NCBI GenBank assembly: GCA_938004375.1
Contig: CALKWH010000363.1
Span: 1 to 38,891 of the forward strand
Direction: 5' to 3'
Source of the DNA: an uncultured Pseudomonadota bacterium
GTDB lineage: Bacteria; Myxococcota_A; Polyangia; HGW-17
DNA: 38,891 nucleotides
The position numbers were made by a program, and so were the translations under genes. The notes under the pieces are model-generated. The model saw only the letters and a program-made list of their open reading frames with translations, searched no databases and was not told the origin of the DNA. Positions 8,417-16,569 of this stretch are shown here, one piece after another; the first letter of the stretch is position 1; the number at the start of each line of letters is the position of its first letter.

Positions 8417-9280
8417 TCAGAGAGAGACACGGATCGCGGTCGCGTCCCGGCCACCGAACGGCCTGGCCTCCTCGAGGAAGCGACCGAACGCGTCGACCGG
8501 CGCGGTCAAGAGTCGATCGACGAGCCCGTCGCCGGCCGCGTGGTTCCACACGCCCGAACTACACAACAAAAGCGTGTCCCCCGGCGCGAGCGACGCCTCG
8601 GCCTGGTCCGGCTCCGACATTTCGCCCATGCCCAGAAGGCGGGTCACCACGTGGCGAAAACGCTCCGGGTCGGTGGAGTCGGCCCCGCCCGCCTCCGCGA
8701 GTCGGGTCCGGAGCGTGTGGTCGGGGACGAGGGTCCGCCGCACGCCGCCACGCAGGTGGTAGGCGCGCCCATCCCCTACCTGGGCCACGGCGAGGACGCC
8801 GCCCTCCCCGGGTACGCCGTCCTCAAGGCTGCACGCGGTGACCGAGCCCGCGAAATGACAGAAGGAGCTCACCTCCCGCCAGCGCAAAGGCCGGACCCGG
8901 TCCGCTGCGCGCCGGGCAGCCCCAAGGAAATCCTGGGGAGCGCGGGCGAGCTCGTCCGCCAGGATCTCCTGATAGGCCGCGTCCAGTTTCTGCATCACCG
9001 CGTGGGCGGCGAGCACGGCCCCGCGCAACCGATCCGCCCCCGACGGGCAGGCCGCCCCGGCGTCCAGAGGGCGCGAGAACGCCTCTCGCAGCGCGTCGAG
9101 GCCCGGGTCCAGACCGAACGGCGCGTGGTACCCGCCATAGGTGGGACCCGAGCCGTTGGCGACATACAGGAGTCCGGTCGCCCGATCCACGAACCACCGA
9201 TCGTCGCCCTCCGGGGCCCAGCTCCCTTTCGCGGTATAGGTGATAATTGCAATATTATCCGGGATCATGGGCTCCTCCAC
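8417..9280 (-). CDS. PP2C-like protein with substituted metal-binding residues
   Basis: A 287-residue protein following the PP2C/Stp phosphatase outline in order: GDDRWFVD (25-32), a strand ending VANGSG (40-45), AVAQVGDGRAYHL (165-175), LLLCSSGVW (237-245) and GGRDATAI (276-283). Active PP2C enzymes have ADGxGG, CSDGLW and DN at the corresponding places. Here the Asp of DGxGG is Asn42, the Asp of SDG is Ser, and DN has become DA. Two of the usual metal-binding Asp residues are therefore missing. The fold is probably kept for binding a phosphoprotein or a regulator. A start at the Met codon at 9268 is also possible. It overlaps the upstream gene by 26 bases. Confidence 0.75.
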   Translation of the reverse strand: MEEPMIPDNIAIITYTAKGSWAPEGDDRWFVDRATGLLYVANGSGPTYGGYHAPFGLDPGLDALREAFSRPLDAGAACPSGADRLRGAVLAAHAVMQKLDAAYQEILADELARAPQDFLGAARRAADRVRPLRWREVSSFCHFAGSVTACSLEDGVPGEGGVLAVAQVGDGRAYHLRGGVRRTLVPDHTLRTRLAEAGGADSTDPERFRHVVTRLLGMGEMSEPDQAEASLAPGDTLLLCSSGVWNHAAGDGLVDRLLTAPVDAFGRFLEEARPFGGRDATAIRVSL

Positions 9281-9647
9281 GGTCGCGCTCCCACCGGGCG
9301 GCCATCGCCTCGGCGAAGGCGGCCAGCAGGCGCTCGGGGGCGGGACGGGGTTCCCGGGCGCTCAGTTCGGCAGGCTCATAGCCGGTGAGTCCGTTGATCG
9401 CGAGGTATGCGGCCGCACAATGGTACCGATGGAGTGAGTCCTCGTCGGAGAGGAGCACCTCCTCGAGCAGGTGATTCACCTGCCGGGGCGTCACCCTCCC
9501 GGGCAGGGCATGCCAAAACTGATAAAAGGGATCATATCGTTTTTCCTCGAGCAGCCGCACCAGTTCTTCCGGCGTCATGGCCGCGTACCGGGCCGACAGT
9601 TCCCCGGCCATCCGGTCGAAATGCTCCTGATAATCCGAGTAGCTCAC
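9255..9647 (-). CDS. Small helical protein of unknown function
   Basis: A 130-residue protein, predicted to be mostly alpha-helical and acidic, with no signal peptide or membrane segment. Motif-like pieces such as MTPEELVRLLEE and HRYHCAAAYLAINGLTGYEP do not point to a family I know. Its start overlaps the GNAT stop by 4 bases (ATGA), and its end overlaps the PP2C-like gene. The three are probably translated together, which suggests a cytosolic partner for one of them. Confidence 0.7.
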   Translation of the reverse strand: MSYSDYQEHFDRMAGELSARYAAMTPEELVRLLEEKRYDPFYQFWHALPGRVTPRQVNHLLEEVLLSDEDSLHRYHCAAAYLAINGLTGYEPAELSAREPRPAPERLLAAFAEAMAARWERDRGGAHDPG

Positions 9648-10114
9648 GGCGCCGCCCGATCCGAAAAGTCCAGCGTCAGGCGCAGCATGTCGAAGAGCTG
9701 GATCCCGTCCTCCAGGATCGGCCCGGGATAGTTCCGTACGAAAAAATCGTGGTCGATGCGGGTCACCCGGAAGCCCTGCCGCTGGTAGAAAGCCAACTGA
9801 TAGCCGAACGTGCCGGTGCCCACCTCCAGCCGCCGCGCGCCCGAAGCGCGGAAGAGCTCGATGACATGCTTCAAGAGCGCCGTGCCGAGTCCGGCCTGTT
9901 GGTGGTCCGGATCCACGGCGATGGCCATGAGCTCATGAGCACCTTCCCCCCTCGGCGAGACGACACAGGCGCCCATGACCGCCCCGTCCAGGGAGATGAC
10001 GAAGCACCTGGACTCCGGGAGATAGGACCGGAGCTTGTCCTCCGAGGGATCGGCGTGCAACAACAGCGCCAGGGGCGCCTCGGCGGCGGGGACTTCGTGG
10101 ATCAGATGCGGCAT
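9644..10114 (-). CDS. GNAT-family N-acetyltransferase
   Basis: A 156-residue acetyltransferase. The core strand ELMAIAVDPDHQQAGLGTALLKHVIE contains the acetyl-CoA pyrophosphate-binding loop (Q/RxxGxG/A as QQAGLG), followed by RLEVGTG and the typical FYQRQGFR near the C-terminus. The acetyl acceptor cannot be told from the sequence. It is first in the minus-strand gene run down to 6216 and has a candidate promoter just upstream. The start at 10114 gives the normal GNAT N-terminal strand. Confidence 0.85.
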   Translation of the reverse strand: MPHLIHEVPAAEAPLALLLHADPSEDKLRSYLPESRCFVISLDGAVMGACVVSPRGEGAHELMAIAVDPDHQQAGLGTALLKHVIELFRASGARRLEVGTGTFGYQLAFYQRQGFRVTRIDHDFFVRNYPGPILEDGIQLFDMLRLTLDFSDRAAP

Positions 10115-10152
10115 GATGATGGAACACCCAAGGTGAAAGGAACGGACTACCG

Positions 10153-10181
10153 AATGTAGGCCGCGGGCCGGGAATGGTCAA
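10153..10181 (-). promoter_or_regulatory. Candidate sigma-70-type promoter for the GNAT gene run
   Basis: On the minus strand TTGACC (10176-10181) and TACATT (10153-10158) are separated by 17 bases, matching the consensus at five and four of six positions. Transcription would start about 30 bases before the GNAT start. Judged by eye. Confidence 0.45.
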
Positions 10182-10253
10182 GTGGGCACCATGGATGTCA
10201 ACGGACCCCAGCGCGGGCCCACGAACCCACCGGCACCGCAGATGGGGGGAATT

Positions 10254-10282
10254 TTGGCTTTTTTCGCGCGCCCGCGCATAAT
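10254..10282 (+). promoter_or_regulatory. Candidate sigma-70-type promoter for murJ
   Basis: TTGGCT (10254-10259) and CATAAT (10277-10282) have a 17-base spacer, a stretch of T after the -35 and a TSS expected near 10289. That leaves a leader of about 43 bases before the ATG at 10332. Matches are four and five of six. Confidence 0.45.
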
Positions 10283-10331
10283 CCTGCAGCGATCCATCGC
10301 CGCGCCCCCGCCTGGGGCGCGCCGGAGGCCC

Positions 10332-11921
10332 ATGTCCGAGGAAAAACCCGTCTCCATCTCCCGCGCGGCCGGTGTCGTGGGGTTCTTCACGCTGCTGTCG
10401 CGGGTGACCGGCCTCCTGCGCGACGTGGTCATGGCGTCGATCTTCCCCAAGGCCATGACCGACGCCTTCACGGTGGCCTTCACCATCCCCAACGTGTTCC
10501 GCTACCTGCTCGCCGAGGGCGCGCTGTCGATCTCGTTCATCCCCGTGTACACCGAGTACCGGAGGAAGCACGCCGAGGAGGTGGAGCGGTTCGTCCACGC
10601 GACCTTCACCGTGACCGCCTGCGTGGTGGCGGGGGTGGTCACCGTGGGCGTGCTCGCGGCGCCGGCGCTCGTCACCCTGTTCGCGGGCGGGTTCGCCGAC
10701 GATCCGGGGCGGTTCGGCACCGCCGTGGACCTCACGCGGATCCTGTTCCCGTACCTCTTGTTCGTGTCGCTCATGGCGCTGTCCATGGGCGTGCTCAACA
10801 CGCTGGGGCACTTCGTGATGCCCGCTGCGGCGCCGATCTTCTGGAACGTGATCAGCGTGGCGGCCGGCCTGGGCGCGCCGTTCCTGGGGGCGGCGCTGGG
10901 GGTGGAGCCCATCTACATCCTGGCCTGGGGCGTGCTCTTCGGCGGAGTGGTGCAGTTCGCCGTCCAGGTGCCGCCCATGCGGGCCCGGGGCGTGCGCCTC
11001 CGGTGGAACCCGCAGTTCCGACACCCGGGTGTGATCAAGATGGCGAGGCTGATGTTGCCCGCGCTCTTCGGGCTCGCCGTGTACCAGCTCAACGTGCTGC
11101 TTTCCCGGCTGTTCGCCAGTTTCCTCGAGACCGGCGCGCTGTCGTCGCTGTACTACTCCCAGCGGCTCATCGAGTTTCCCATGGGGGTGTTCGCGGTGGC
11201 CATCGCCACGGCGTCGATGCCCACCCTCTCGGCCCACGCCTCCGACGGCGATCTGGAGAAGTTGAAGACCACCCTGCGCAGCTCCCTGGAGCTCACGTTC
11301 TTCGTGGTGCTCCCCAGCGCGGTGGGGCTCGCGGTGATGGCCGAGCCCCTGGTGGCCATGCTGTTCCAGCGCGGCGAGTTCGGGCACGACATGACGCGCA
11401 TCACCGCGCTGACGCTCATGGCCTTCACCCTGGGCGTGCCCTCGGCGGGCCTGGTGCGCAACCTGGTACCCGCGTACTACGCGACCTCGGATTCCCGCAC
11501 GCCGGTGCTCGCGTCGGCGGGGAGCCTGGCTTCCTACGCGCTGCTGGGGCCACTGTTCGCCTGGCGCTTCGGCGTGGTGGGCCTGGCGTTCGCGATCTCG
11601 CTCAGTTCGTGGATCAACGCGACGGTGCTGGTGTGGCGCTTCCGACGCAAGGTGGGCGACCTGGAGCTCGCGCGCCTGCTGCCCAACGTCGCGCGCATGC
11701 TCGCTGCGTCGGTGTTCATGGGCGCCGCCGTGTGGGCGGTGTGCCTCCCCGGTGAGTGGGCGCGGGGAGGCAACGATCTGTGGAACCTGCTGGTGTTCGG
11801 CGCCGCCCTGGGCGCGGGCGTGCTCGTCTATGCCGGGGCCGCCACCGCCGTGGGCCTGCCACACACACGCCGCGTCTTCCAAGCGGTGCTGCGCCGCCGC
11901 AGTCGTCCCGCAGGACGCTGA
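10332..11921 (+). CDS. murJ: Lipid II flippase MurJ (MviN family)
   Basis: A 529-residue polytopic membrane protein of the MOP exporter superfamily. It moves undecaprenyl-linked peptidoglycan precursor to the outer face of the inner membrane. The N-terminus AAGVVGFFTLLSRVTGLLRD is the MurJ signature. Further typical elements are the D-A-F-x-V-A-F-x-I-P-N segment at TM2, PALFGLAVYQLN and FPMGVFAVAIATASMPTLS. About 14 hydrophobic segments are visible, the family's usual number and length. The ATG at 10332 follows GGAGG closely. An in-frame ATG at 10182 would prepend 50 unlikely residues over the promoter. It is monocistronic and convergent with the next gene, 10 bases apart. Confidence 0.95.
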   Translation: MSEEKPVSISRAAGVVGFFTLLSRVTGLLRDVVMASIFPKAMTDAFTVAFTIPNVFRYLLAEGALSISFIPVYTEYRRKHAEEVERFVHATFTVTACVVAGVVTVGVLAAPALVTLFAGGFADDPGRFGTAVDLTRILFPYLLFVSLMALSMGVLNTLGHFVMPAAAPIFWNVISVAAGLGAPFLGAALGVEPIYILAWGVLFGGVVQFAVQVPPMRARGVRLRWNPQFRHPGVIKMARLMLPALFGLAVYQLNVLLSRLFASFLETGALSSLYYSQRLIEFPMGVFAVAIATASMPTLSAHASDGDLEKLKTTLRSSLELTFFVVLPSAVGLAVMAEPLVAMLFQRGEFGHDMTRITALTLMAFTLGVPSAGLVRNLVPAYYATSDSRTPVLASAGSLASYALLGPLFAWRFGVVGLAFAISLSSWINATVLVWRFRRKVGDLELARLLPNVARMLAASVFMGAAVWAVCLPGEWARGGNDLWNLLVFGAALGAGVLVYAGAATAVGLPHTRRVFQAVLRRRSRPAGR

Positions 11922-11931
11922 AACACAGGGC

Positions 11932-14028
11932 CTACTGCCGGCGCACCACGCGGAGTCCGATGTAACTGTTCGAACTGTAGGGATAATAGAAATTCTGAAC
12001 GGTGATCGTACAGAAGGAACCCGCGCTGTACCAGTTGCCCCCGCGGATCGAGCGATTCTGTCCTCCAGAAGTGGATCCGTGATAGTCCACCAAGGTCCCG
12101 TTGGGGTAACTGTCATATTTGTCCCAGACCCACTCCCGAACGTTGCCGCTCATATCAAAGAGTCCGAGCTCGTTCGCCAGTTTGCTCCCGACCGGACTCG
12201 TGCCGTTGTTCTGGGTACGACCCACCTCCACGGTGCTGTAGCCGAACACGGAGAAATCGCCGAGCAGGTTCGTGCCGTCGCTGCCGGCAAAGGGCTTCAG
12301 GTATCCCGTCGTGTTCACCGCTCCCGGGTTCTCCAGATCAGCCCCCATGGCCGCCCACATCCATTCCATCTCCGTCGGGAGCCTGTAGCCGTCCGCCATC
12401 CAGTCGGCGGTCGCCGCGTTCCAACTCGAGCTGGAGCTGGTGGGGATGTCCCCGAAGGCCAACACCGTGAAATCCACTCCACTGACCGAGTATACCGGGG
12501 TCCTGCCCTCCTGGAGGCTGAGCTTGTTGCAGAACGCGAGCGCCTGATACCAGGTCACGTTCTGGGCGGGATCGTCCAAGCCCGTCGAATAGGTCAGGTT
12601 GGTCGGGTCAGCGCCCATCACCGACAGGAACTGCGCGCGGGTGATCTCGGTGCGGGAGATGTGGAAAGCCGAAACCGTGCTGACATTGGTCGGTGTGGCA
12701 TCCCGCTGAAAGGAACCCCCGTTGACGGGGATGAACACCATGGTCGAAGGATCCGGCAGGCATCCCGTGGTATCGAACCGACACTCACCGTCGCAGGACA
12801 GTTCTCCCACCGGTGTCGACGGTGTGACCTCGGCACAGGTCAGGCCGGCCAGGCTCGTTGCGTCGCATTCCTCACCATGGATTCCCTGGATCGTCCCGTC
12901 CCCGCAACGACCGACGGCATCGCAGTCCTGCGTTCCAAAACGGCAGGAGGCGTCACAGAACAGTTCACCCCCATAATATCCAAGCGCCTGACAGGTTTCC
13001 TGGTTCAGGTCGGTACCGTCGCACTCCTCACCCGGATCGATCAACTCATTTCCGCAGAGCTCCAGGTTGAAGCACCCCACCGAATTCCACTGGCAGTCGG
13101 AAGCACACGCGAGGGTCCCGCTGGTGTAACCCAGATCCGCACAGGTCCGGGTGAAGGTCACACCTGGCTCGCAGGCTTCACCTTGATCCAGGTACCCGTT
13201 GCCACAGGTGGCCCCCAAGCACCGTGACAGATCAAAACGACAATCCAGGCCGCACTGCAGCGTCCCGCCGGTGTAGCCCATATTGAGGCAGGTGTGCTGG
13301 TCCAGGTTGACCCCATCGCAGGACTCGGCGGGATCGACAGTTCCGTCTCCACACAGCGACGTACCCTCGCAGGCGCTCCGGTCGAGGGTGCAATCGGTGT
13401 TGCACTCAAGGACACCGCCGTCATAACCGATGCTCTCGCAGGTCAGACCGCGCAGGCGGTTTCCGTCGCACTGCTCATCGGGCTCCAGCAGGCCGTTGCC
13501 GCAGACGCTCTGACAGTTCGACTCGTCGTAGCCGCAGGTAACCGAACAGGACAAGGCACCGCCGGAGTAGCCCAAAGTCAGGCACGTGTTGCCGCCCAAC
13601 TGAGCGCCGTCACAGACCTCCCAGGCATCGAGAAGCCCGTTTCCGCAGGTGGATTCGCACTGGCTCGTGTCAAACTGGCAGGTGGAGCTGCACAAGAGGG
13701 TCCCGCCCGAGAAACCGAGTGAGATACAAGTCGCGCTCCCCAGGTTGTCGGTGTCGCAGACTTCGTTGTATGTGGTCTCAACCAGACCGTCTCCGCACTT
13801 GCCGCCGCAGTCCGACAAATCGAACGAACAATCCGCATTGCACCTCAGGAGCCCGTTGATGTGATAATGCCCGAGAGCGCCGCAGGTGAATTCTCCCACG
13901 GTGCCGTCACAGTCTTCCGAAGGATCGATGAAGCCATCTCCACAAACGCGGTTTTTGCCCGAGTCGCAACCGGACCAGGACGCAAGCACCAACAGGGAAA
14001 GTCCAACGAACGAACGGGCCATCTTCAT
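11932..14028 (-). CDS. Lipoprotein with eight CGDG/CDG repeats and a formylglycine-generating-enzyme-like domain
   Basis: A 698-residue exported protein. A signal peptide ends near SWSGC (Cys21). Eight modules of 40-45 residues follow, each like CGDGxxDPxExCDG...TC...GY.GG.L.C...C.FD.S.C, a repeat common in surface proteins of Myxococcota. The C-terminal 250 residues match the FGE/SUMF1 fold: FIPVNGGSFQRD, RLPTEMEWMWAA, LGLFDMSGNVREWVWD, RGGNWYSAG and GLRVVRR. Only one Cys (in GSFCTI) is present where active aerobic FGEs have two, so sulfatase-activating chemistry is unlikely; the domain may bind ligands or partners. The start at 14028 has AGG five bases upstream. A promoter candidate precedes it. 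Confidence 0.9.
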   Translation of the reverse strand: MKMARSFVGLSLLVLASWSGCDSGKNRVCGDGFIDPSEDCDGTVGEFTCGALGHYHINGLLRCNADCSFDLSDCGGKCGDGLVETTYNEVCDTDNLGSATCISLGFSGGTLLCSSTCQFDTSQCESTCGNGLLDAWEVCDGAQLGGNTCLTLGYSGGALSCSVTCGYDESNCQSVCGNGLLEPDEQCDGNRLRGLTCESIGYDGGVLECNTDCTLDRSACEGTSLCGDGTVDPAESCDGVNLDQHTCLNMGYTGGTLQCGLDCRFDLSRCLGATCGNGYLDQGEACEPGVTFTRTCADLGYTSGTLACASDCQWNSVGCFNLELCGNELIDPGEECDGTDLNQETCQALGYYGGELFCDASCRFGTQDCDAVGRCGDGTIQGIHGEECDATSLAGLTCAEVTPSTPVGELSCDGECRFDTTGCLPDPSTMVFIPVNGGSFQRDATPTNVSTVSAFHISRTEITRAQFLSVMGADPTNLTYSTGLDDPAQNVTWYQALAFCNKLSLQEGRTPVYSVSGVDFTVLAFGDIPTSSSSSWNAATADWMADGYRLPTEMEWMWAAMGADLENPGAVNTTGYLKPFAGSDGTNLLGDFSVFGYSTVEVGRTQNNGTSPVGSKLANELGLFDMSGNVREWVWDKYDSYPNGTLVDYHGSTSGGQNRSIRGGNWYSAGSFCTITVQNFYYPYSSNSYIGLRVVRRQ

Positions 14029-14089
14029 TTGAACCTGCCTTCCTCGAGTGGGAACCAACAAATGTTCATTATGAATGTCGCAGATTCAT

Positions 14090-14118
14090 TTTATAGCAGC
14101 GCGGACCCGCGTTGCCAA
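14090..14118 (-). promoter_or_regulatory. Strong candidate promoter for the FGE-like lipoprotein gene
   Basis: On the minus strand TTGGCA (14113-14118) and TATAAA (14090-14095) have a 17-base spacer, each matching the consensus at five of six positions. Transcription would start near 14083, about 55 bases before the start codon. A short perfect palindrome (TTCAT-T-ATGAA, 14065-14075) lies just downstream and could be an operator. The 139-base gap contains no gene. Confidence 0.5.
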
Positions 14119-14167
14119 TCCAAATCATGGCTCAGATGACCCGGAACACGTGGATGCTCATGGTTCG

Positions 14168-16549
14168 TCAGCGGCAACCGAACCACCCCCGGGCGGGGGT
14201 GAGCTCCAGATGTCCCAGCGGGATGCGGTCCTGGCCGGCGTGGGCACCACCGGTGACGTTCACGCGGTTGTTGCCCGAGAACAGGCCGGCGAAGACGCCG
14301 TAGCGGCCCACGGGGAAGCCCACCTTCGGGATGCCGAAGGCGTACTCGTCGACCACATAGGTGCCCGGCGCGAAGTAGCGCGTGGGCAACAGGCCCTGCA
14401 CGGGCTCGTGATCGGCGGTGATGCGGGTACCGTAGGGCGGGTCGAGGTGGATGAAGATCTTGTGGTCCGCGGGCAGGGGGCGCTTGACCCGGAACACCAG
14501 GCGCACGGTGATCCGCTGACCCCGGGCGGCCACCCGGGGCACGTCGTAACCGACCAGCTCCAGGGCGTCCTCGAGCTGGGTCGAGATGGCGTAGGCGAAG
14601 GGCGGCGCCTCGGTGGAGACGAAACGTAGAAGCGGGTTCGCGTCGGTCACGCCCGGTGGCAGCGCGGTGGTGGCCAGCCGCCAGGTGAGAGAGTCGGTGT
14701 CCAGCACGTGGTAGCGCCAGCCGCCGACCCGGGAGAGGTAGTCGAGCTTGCCCAGGAGTCGGGCGGGAAAGACCAGGAAACGCCGCCCCCCTTCGGACGG
14801 GGGAGCGCCGCGCATCCAGGCCGCCAGATCGGCGTCGGTACCCAGCACGGCGGCCGGTCGGCGAGCGTACACGGGCGCGGGGCGCGGGGAACCCTCATAC
14901 ACGGCGAGCCCGTCGCCGGAGGCTGCGTGGCGGGCCACCTCGGCGAACACCGCCCGCGACGAGAGCTCCCGGGTCAACTCCGGAATCACGTGCAGCGAAA
15001 ACCAGCCGCCGAACGACAGGAAAACCGCGGCGGTCACGCCGGGCATCCAACCGCGCAAATACGGAAGCCGGCCGACCACGCCCGAGCACAGCGCCTTCAC
15101 GCGGCCTTTTGCAGGACGCCGCGCCCAGAGCCATCCGAGGCCACGGGCCAGCAGGTCCGGCAGCCAGGAGAGGAGGAAGAAGAGCAGGCTCTGGCCGCGC
15201 AGATCGCGCCAGAAGGTGCCAAAACCTGCGCCAAATCCCGACAAGCGACGGACCCCCAGGACGAACAGGGGGACCAAGAGCGCCAGCCCCAGGGGCAGGA
15301 TCCAGGGTCCCAGACGCAATTGAACGGAGGGGATCTCGATCCCGGTGGCCAGCTCGGGCAACAGTTGGGGGTACATGGCGAGGTCGCGGAAGATCAGCAG
15401 AGACCACAGTCCCAGCACCGCGGCGACGACGGGGGTGAACCAGGCGCCCCGGACCCGGGTGACCGCCAGGGCGCCCAGCCCGGCGAGGGGGATGAGCCCG
15501 GTGAAGGGCGCAGGACCCACGCGCATCTCGTGGTAGGCGCCCAGCAGGCAGGTGGCCAGGAGCCAGCCCGCGAGAAAGCCAAAATCGATGGACCCCGGGA
15601 ACCCGGGATCCTCGTCCGTGGCAGGAGCGGCGCTCCCGGGAAGAGCGGCAATAAGCCCGACGAGTGCGATCACCGACCAGGGGAAGGTCCCGAACGCGGC
15701 GCGGGCGAAGAAGGCCGTAAACACCGCGTGGGGAGCCTTGGGGCCGGGCACCGCCGAGGCCGGATTCGCCTCGGGGAAGAGCCAGACGGGCGCCCCCGGA
15801 ACCAGGTCGTACAGGAGGGCGCCGGCGACCGCGAGGCCGGCGGCGACGAGGCCGGCGATCCACCAGATCTGCCGGCGGGAGGGGCGAAGGCTTTGGCGCG
15901 CGAACACGACGCCCAGGGCGAACGAGACCGGGCCCGCGACCGCACCCCAGACCCAGCCCCCGGCGAGGACGCCCAGGAGCGCGGAGGCGGAGGCGAGCCC
16001 ACCCCACAACCAGCGGGAGCCGGGTGTGTAGGCGCCGAAGAAGGCAACGTACAGGCCCAGCACGGTCGCGCCGTGGAACAGAATCAGGGGCGCCTCGAGC
16101 TGGAGCGTGCGGGCGCCGAGCAAGACTAGCGGCATGGTGACGAGCGCGAGAGAGCCCCACCAGGCCTCCCGACTCCCAGCGAAGCGGCGCAGGAACCCGA
16201 TCGCCAGGGCGAGCAGCAAAGTCATCGAGAGCAGCGAGGGCAGACGGGTGGTGAGCTCCACCGGCGAACCGAGTCGGGCGGCGCCGCGATAGGCCCACTG
16301 GACCAGGGGGGGCCAGGAAGCCGACGCGGCCTCTTCGAGGGCGAGGAAGCGGGAGAACTCGCTGGGCTCGGCCACCGGCCGCTGGCGGGGCACCTGGCTG
16401 GGGAGCTCCTCGGCGGCGGGGACGGCCGGGGTCTCCCAGAAACCCTGACGGGAGAGCCCCCAGAGCCAGAGGACGGCGATGGCCGCGACGAGGACGGCCC
16501 AGGGGAGCCAGAGACGGAGGCGGTCATTCAAGGGCGGTCGTGACGACAT
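14168..16549 (-). CDS. GT-C fold membrane glycosyltransferase (PMT/ArnT-like)
   Basis: A 793-residue polytopic protein. An N-terminal TM helix (LWLPWAVLVAAIAVLWLW) leads to a first extracytoplasmic loop. Then follow about ten hydrophobic helices, as in the GT39/GT83 family, which transfers sugars from polyprenyl phosphates at the outer face of the inner membrane. The canonical acidic motif of the first loop (DE.RYAE) is replaced by GFWETPAVPAAEE, so the catalytic residue is uncertain. The last 110 residues form a beta-rich domain (IFIHLDPPYGTRI, YGVFAGLFSG), known from soluble tails of such enzymes. The start at 16549 lies 20 bases after the upstream stop; no strong ribosome site is visible. 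It is the last gene of the six-gene operon. Confidence 0.8.
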   Translation of the reverse strand: MSSRPPLNDRLRLWLPWAVLVAAIAVLWLWGLSRQGFWETPAVPAAEELPSQVPRQRPVAEPSEFSRFLALEEAASASWPPLVQWAYRGAARLGSPVELTTRLPSLLSMTLLLALAIGFLRRFAGSREAWWGSLALVTMPLVLLGARTLQLEAPLILFHGATVLGLYVAFFGAYTPGSRWLWGGLASASALLGVLAGGWVWGAVAGPVSFALGVVFARQSLRPSRRQIWWIAGLVAAGLAVAGALLYDLVPGAPVWLFPEANPASAVPGPKAPHAVFTAFFARAAFGTFPWSVIALVGLIAALPGSAAPATDEDPGFPGSIDFGFLAGWLLATCLLGAYHEMRVGPAPFTGLIPLAGLGALAVTRVRGAWFTPVVAAVLGLWSLLIFRDLAMYPQLLPELATGIEIPSVQLRLGPWILPLGLALLVPLFVLGVRRLSGFGAGFGTFWRDLRGQSLLFFLLSWLPDLLARGLGWLWARRPAKGRVKALCSGVVGRLPYLRGWMPGVTAAVFLSFGGWFSLHVIPELTRELSSRAVFAEVARHAASGDGLAVYEGSPRPAPVYARRPAAVLGTDADLAAWMRGAPPSEGGRRFLVFPARLLGKLDYLSRVGGWRYHVLDTDSLTWRLATTALPPGVTDANPLLRFVSTEAPPFAYAISTQLEDALELVGYDVPRVAARGQRITVRLVFRVKRPLPADHKIFIHLDPPYGTRITADHEPVQGLLPTRYFAPGTYVVDEYAFGIPKVGFPVGRYGVFAGLFSGNNRVNVTGGAHAGQDRIPLGHLELTPARGWFGCR

Positions 16550-16569
16550 GAGAGGGCGTTCTTTCGGAA

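Noticed and set aside
9933..12116. 727-codon minus-strand open frame opposite murJ
   Set aside because: MurJ is unmistakable on the plus strand; the antisense product is His/Arg/Gly-rich nonsense.
14100..14111. CGCGG-AC-CCGCG hairpin after the GT-C gene, possible terminator
   Set aside because: Five-base stem without a following run of U; it overlaps the spacer of a better-supported promoter.
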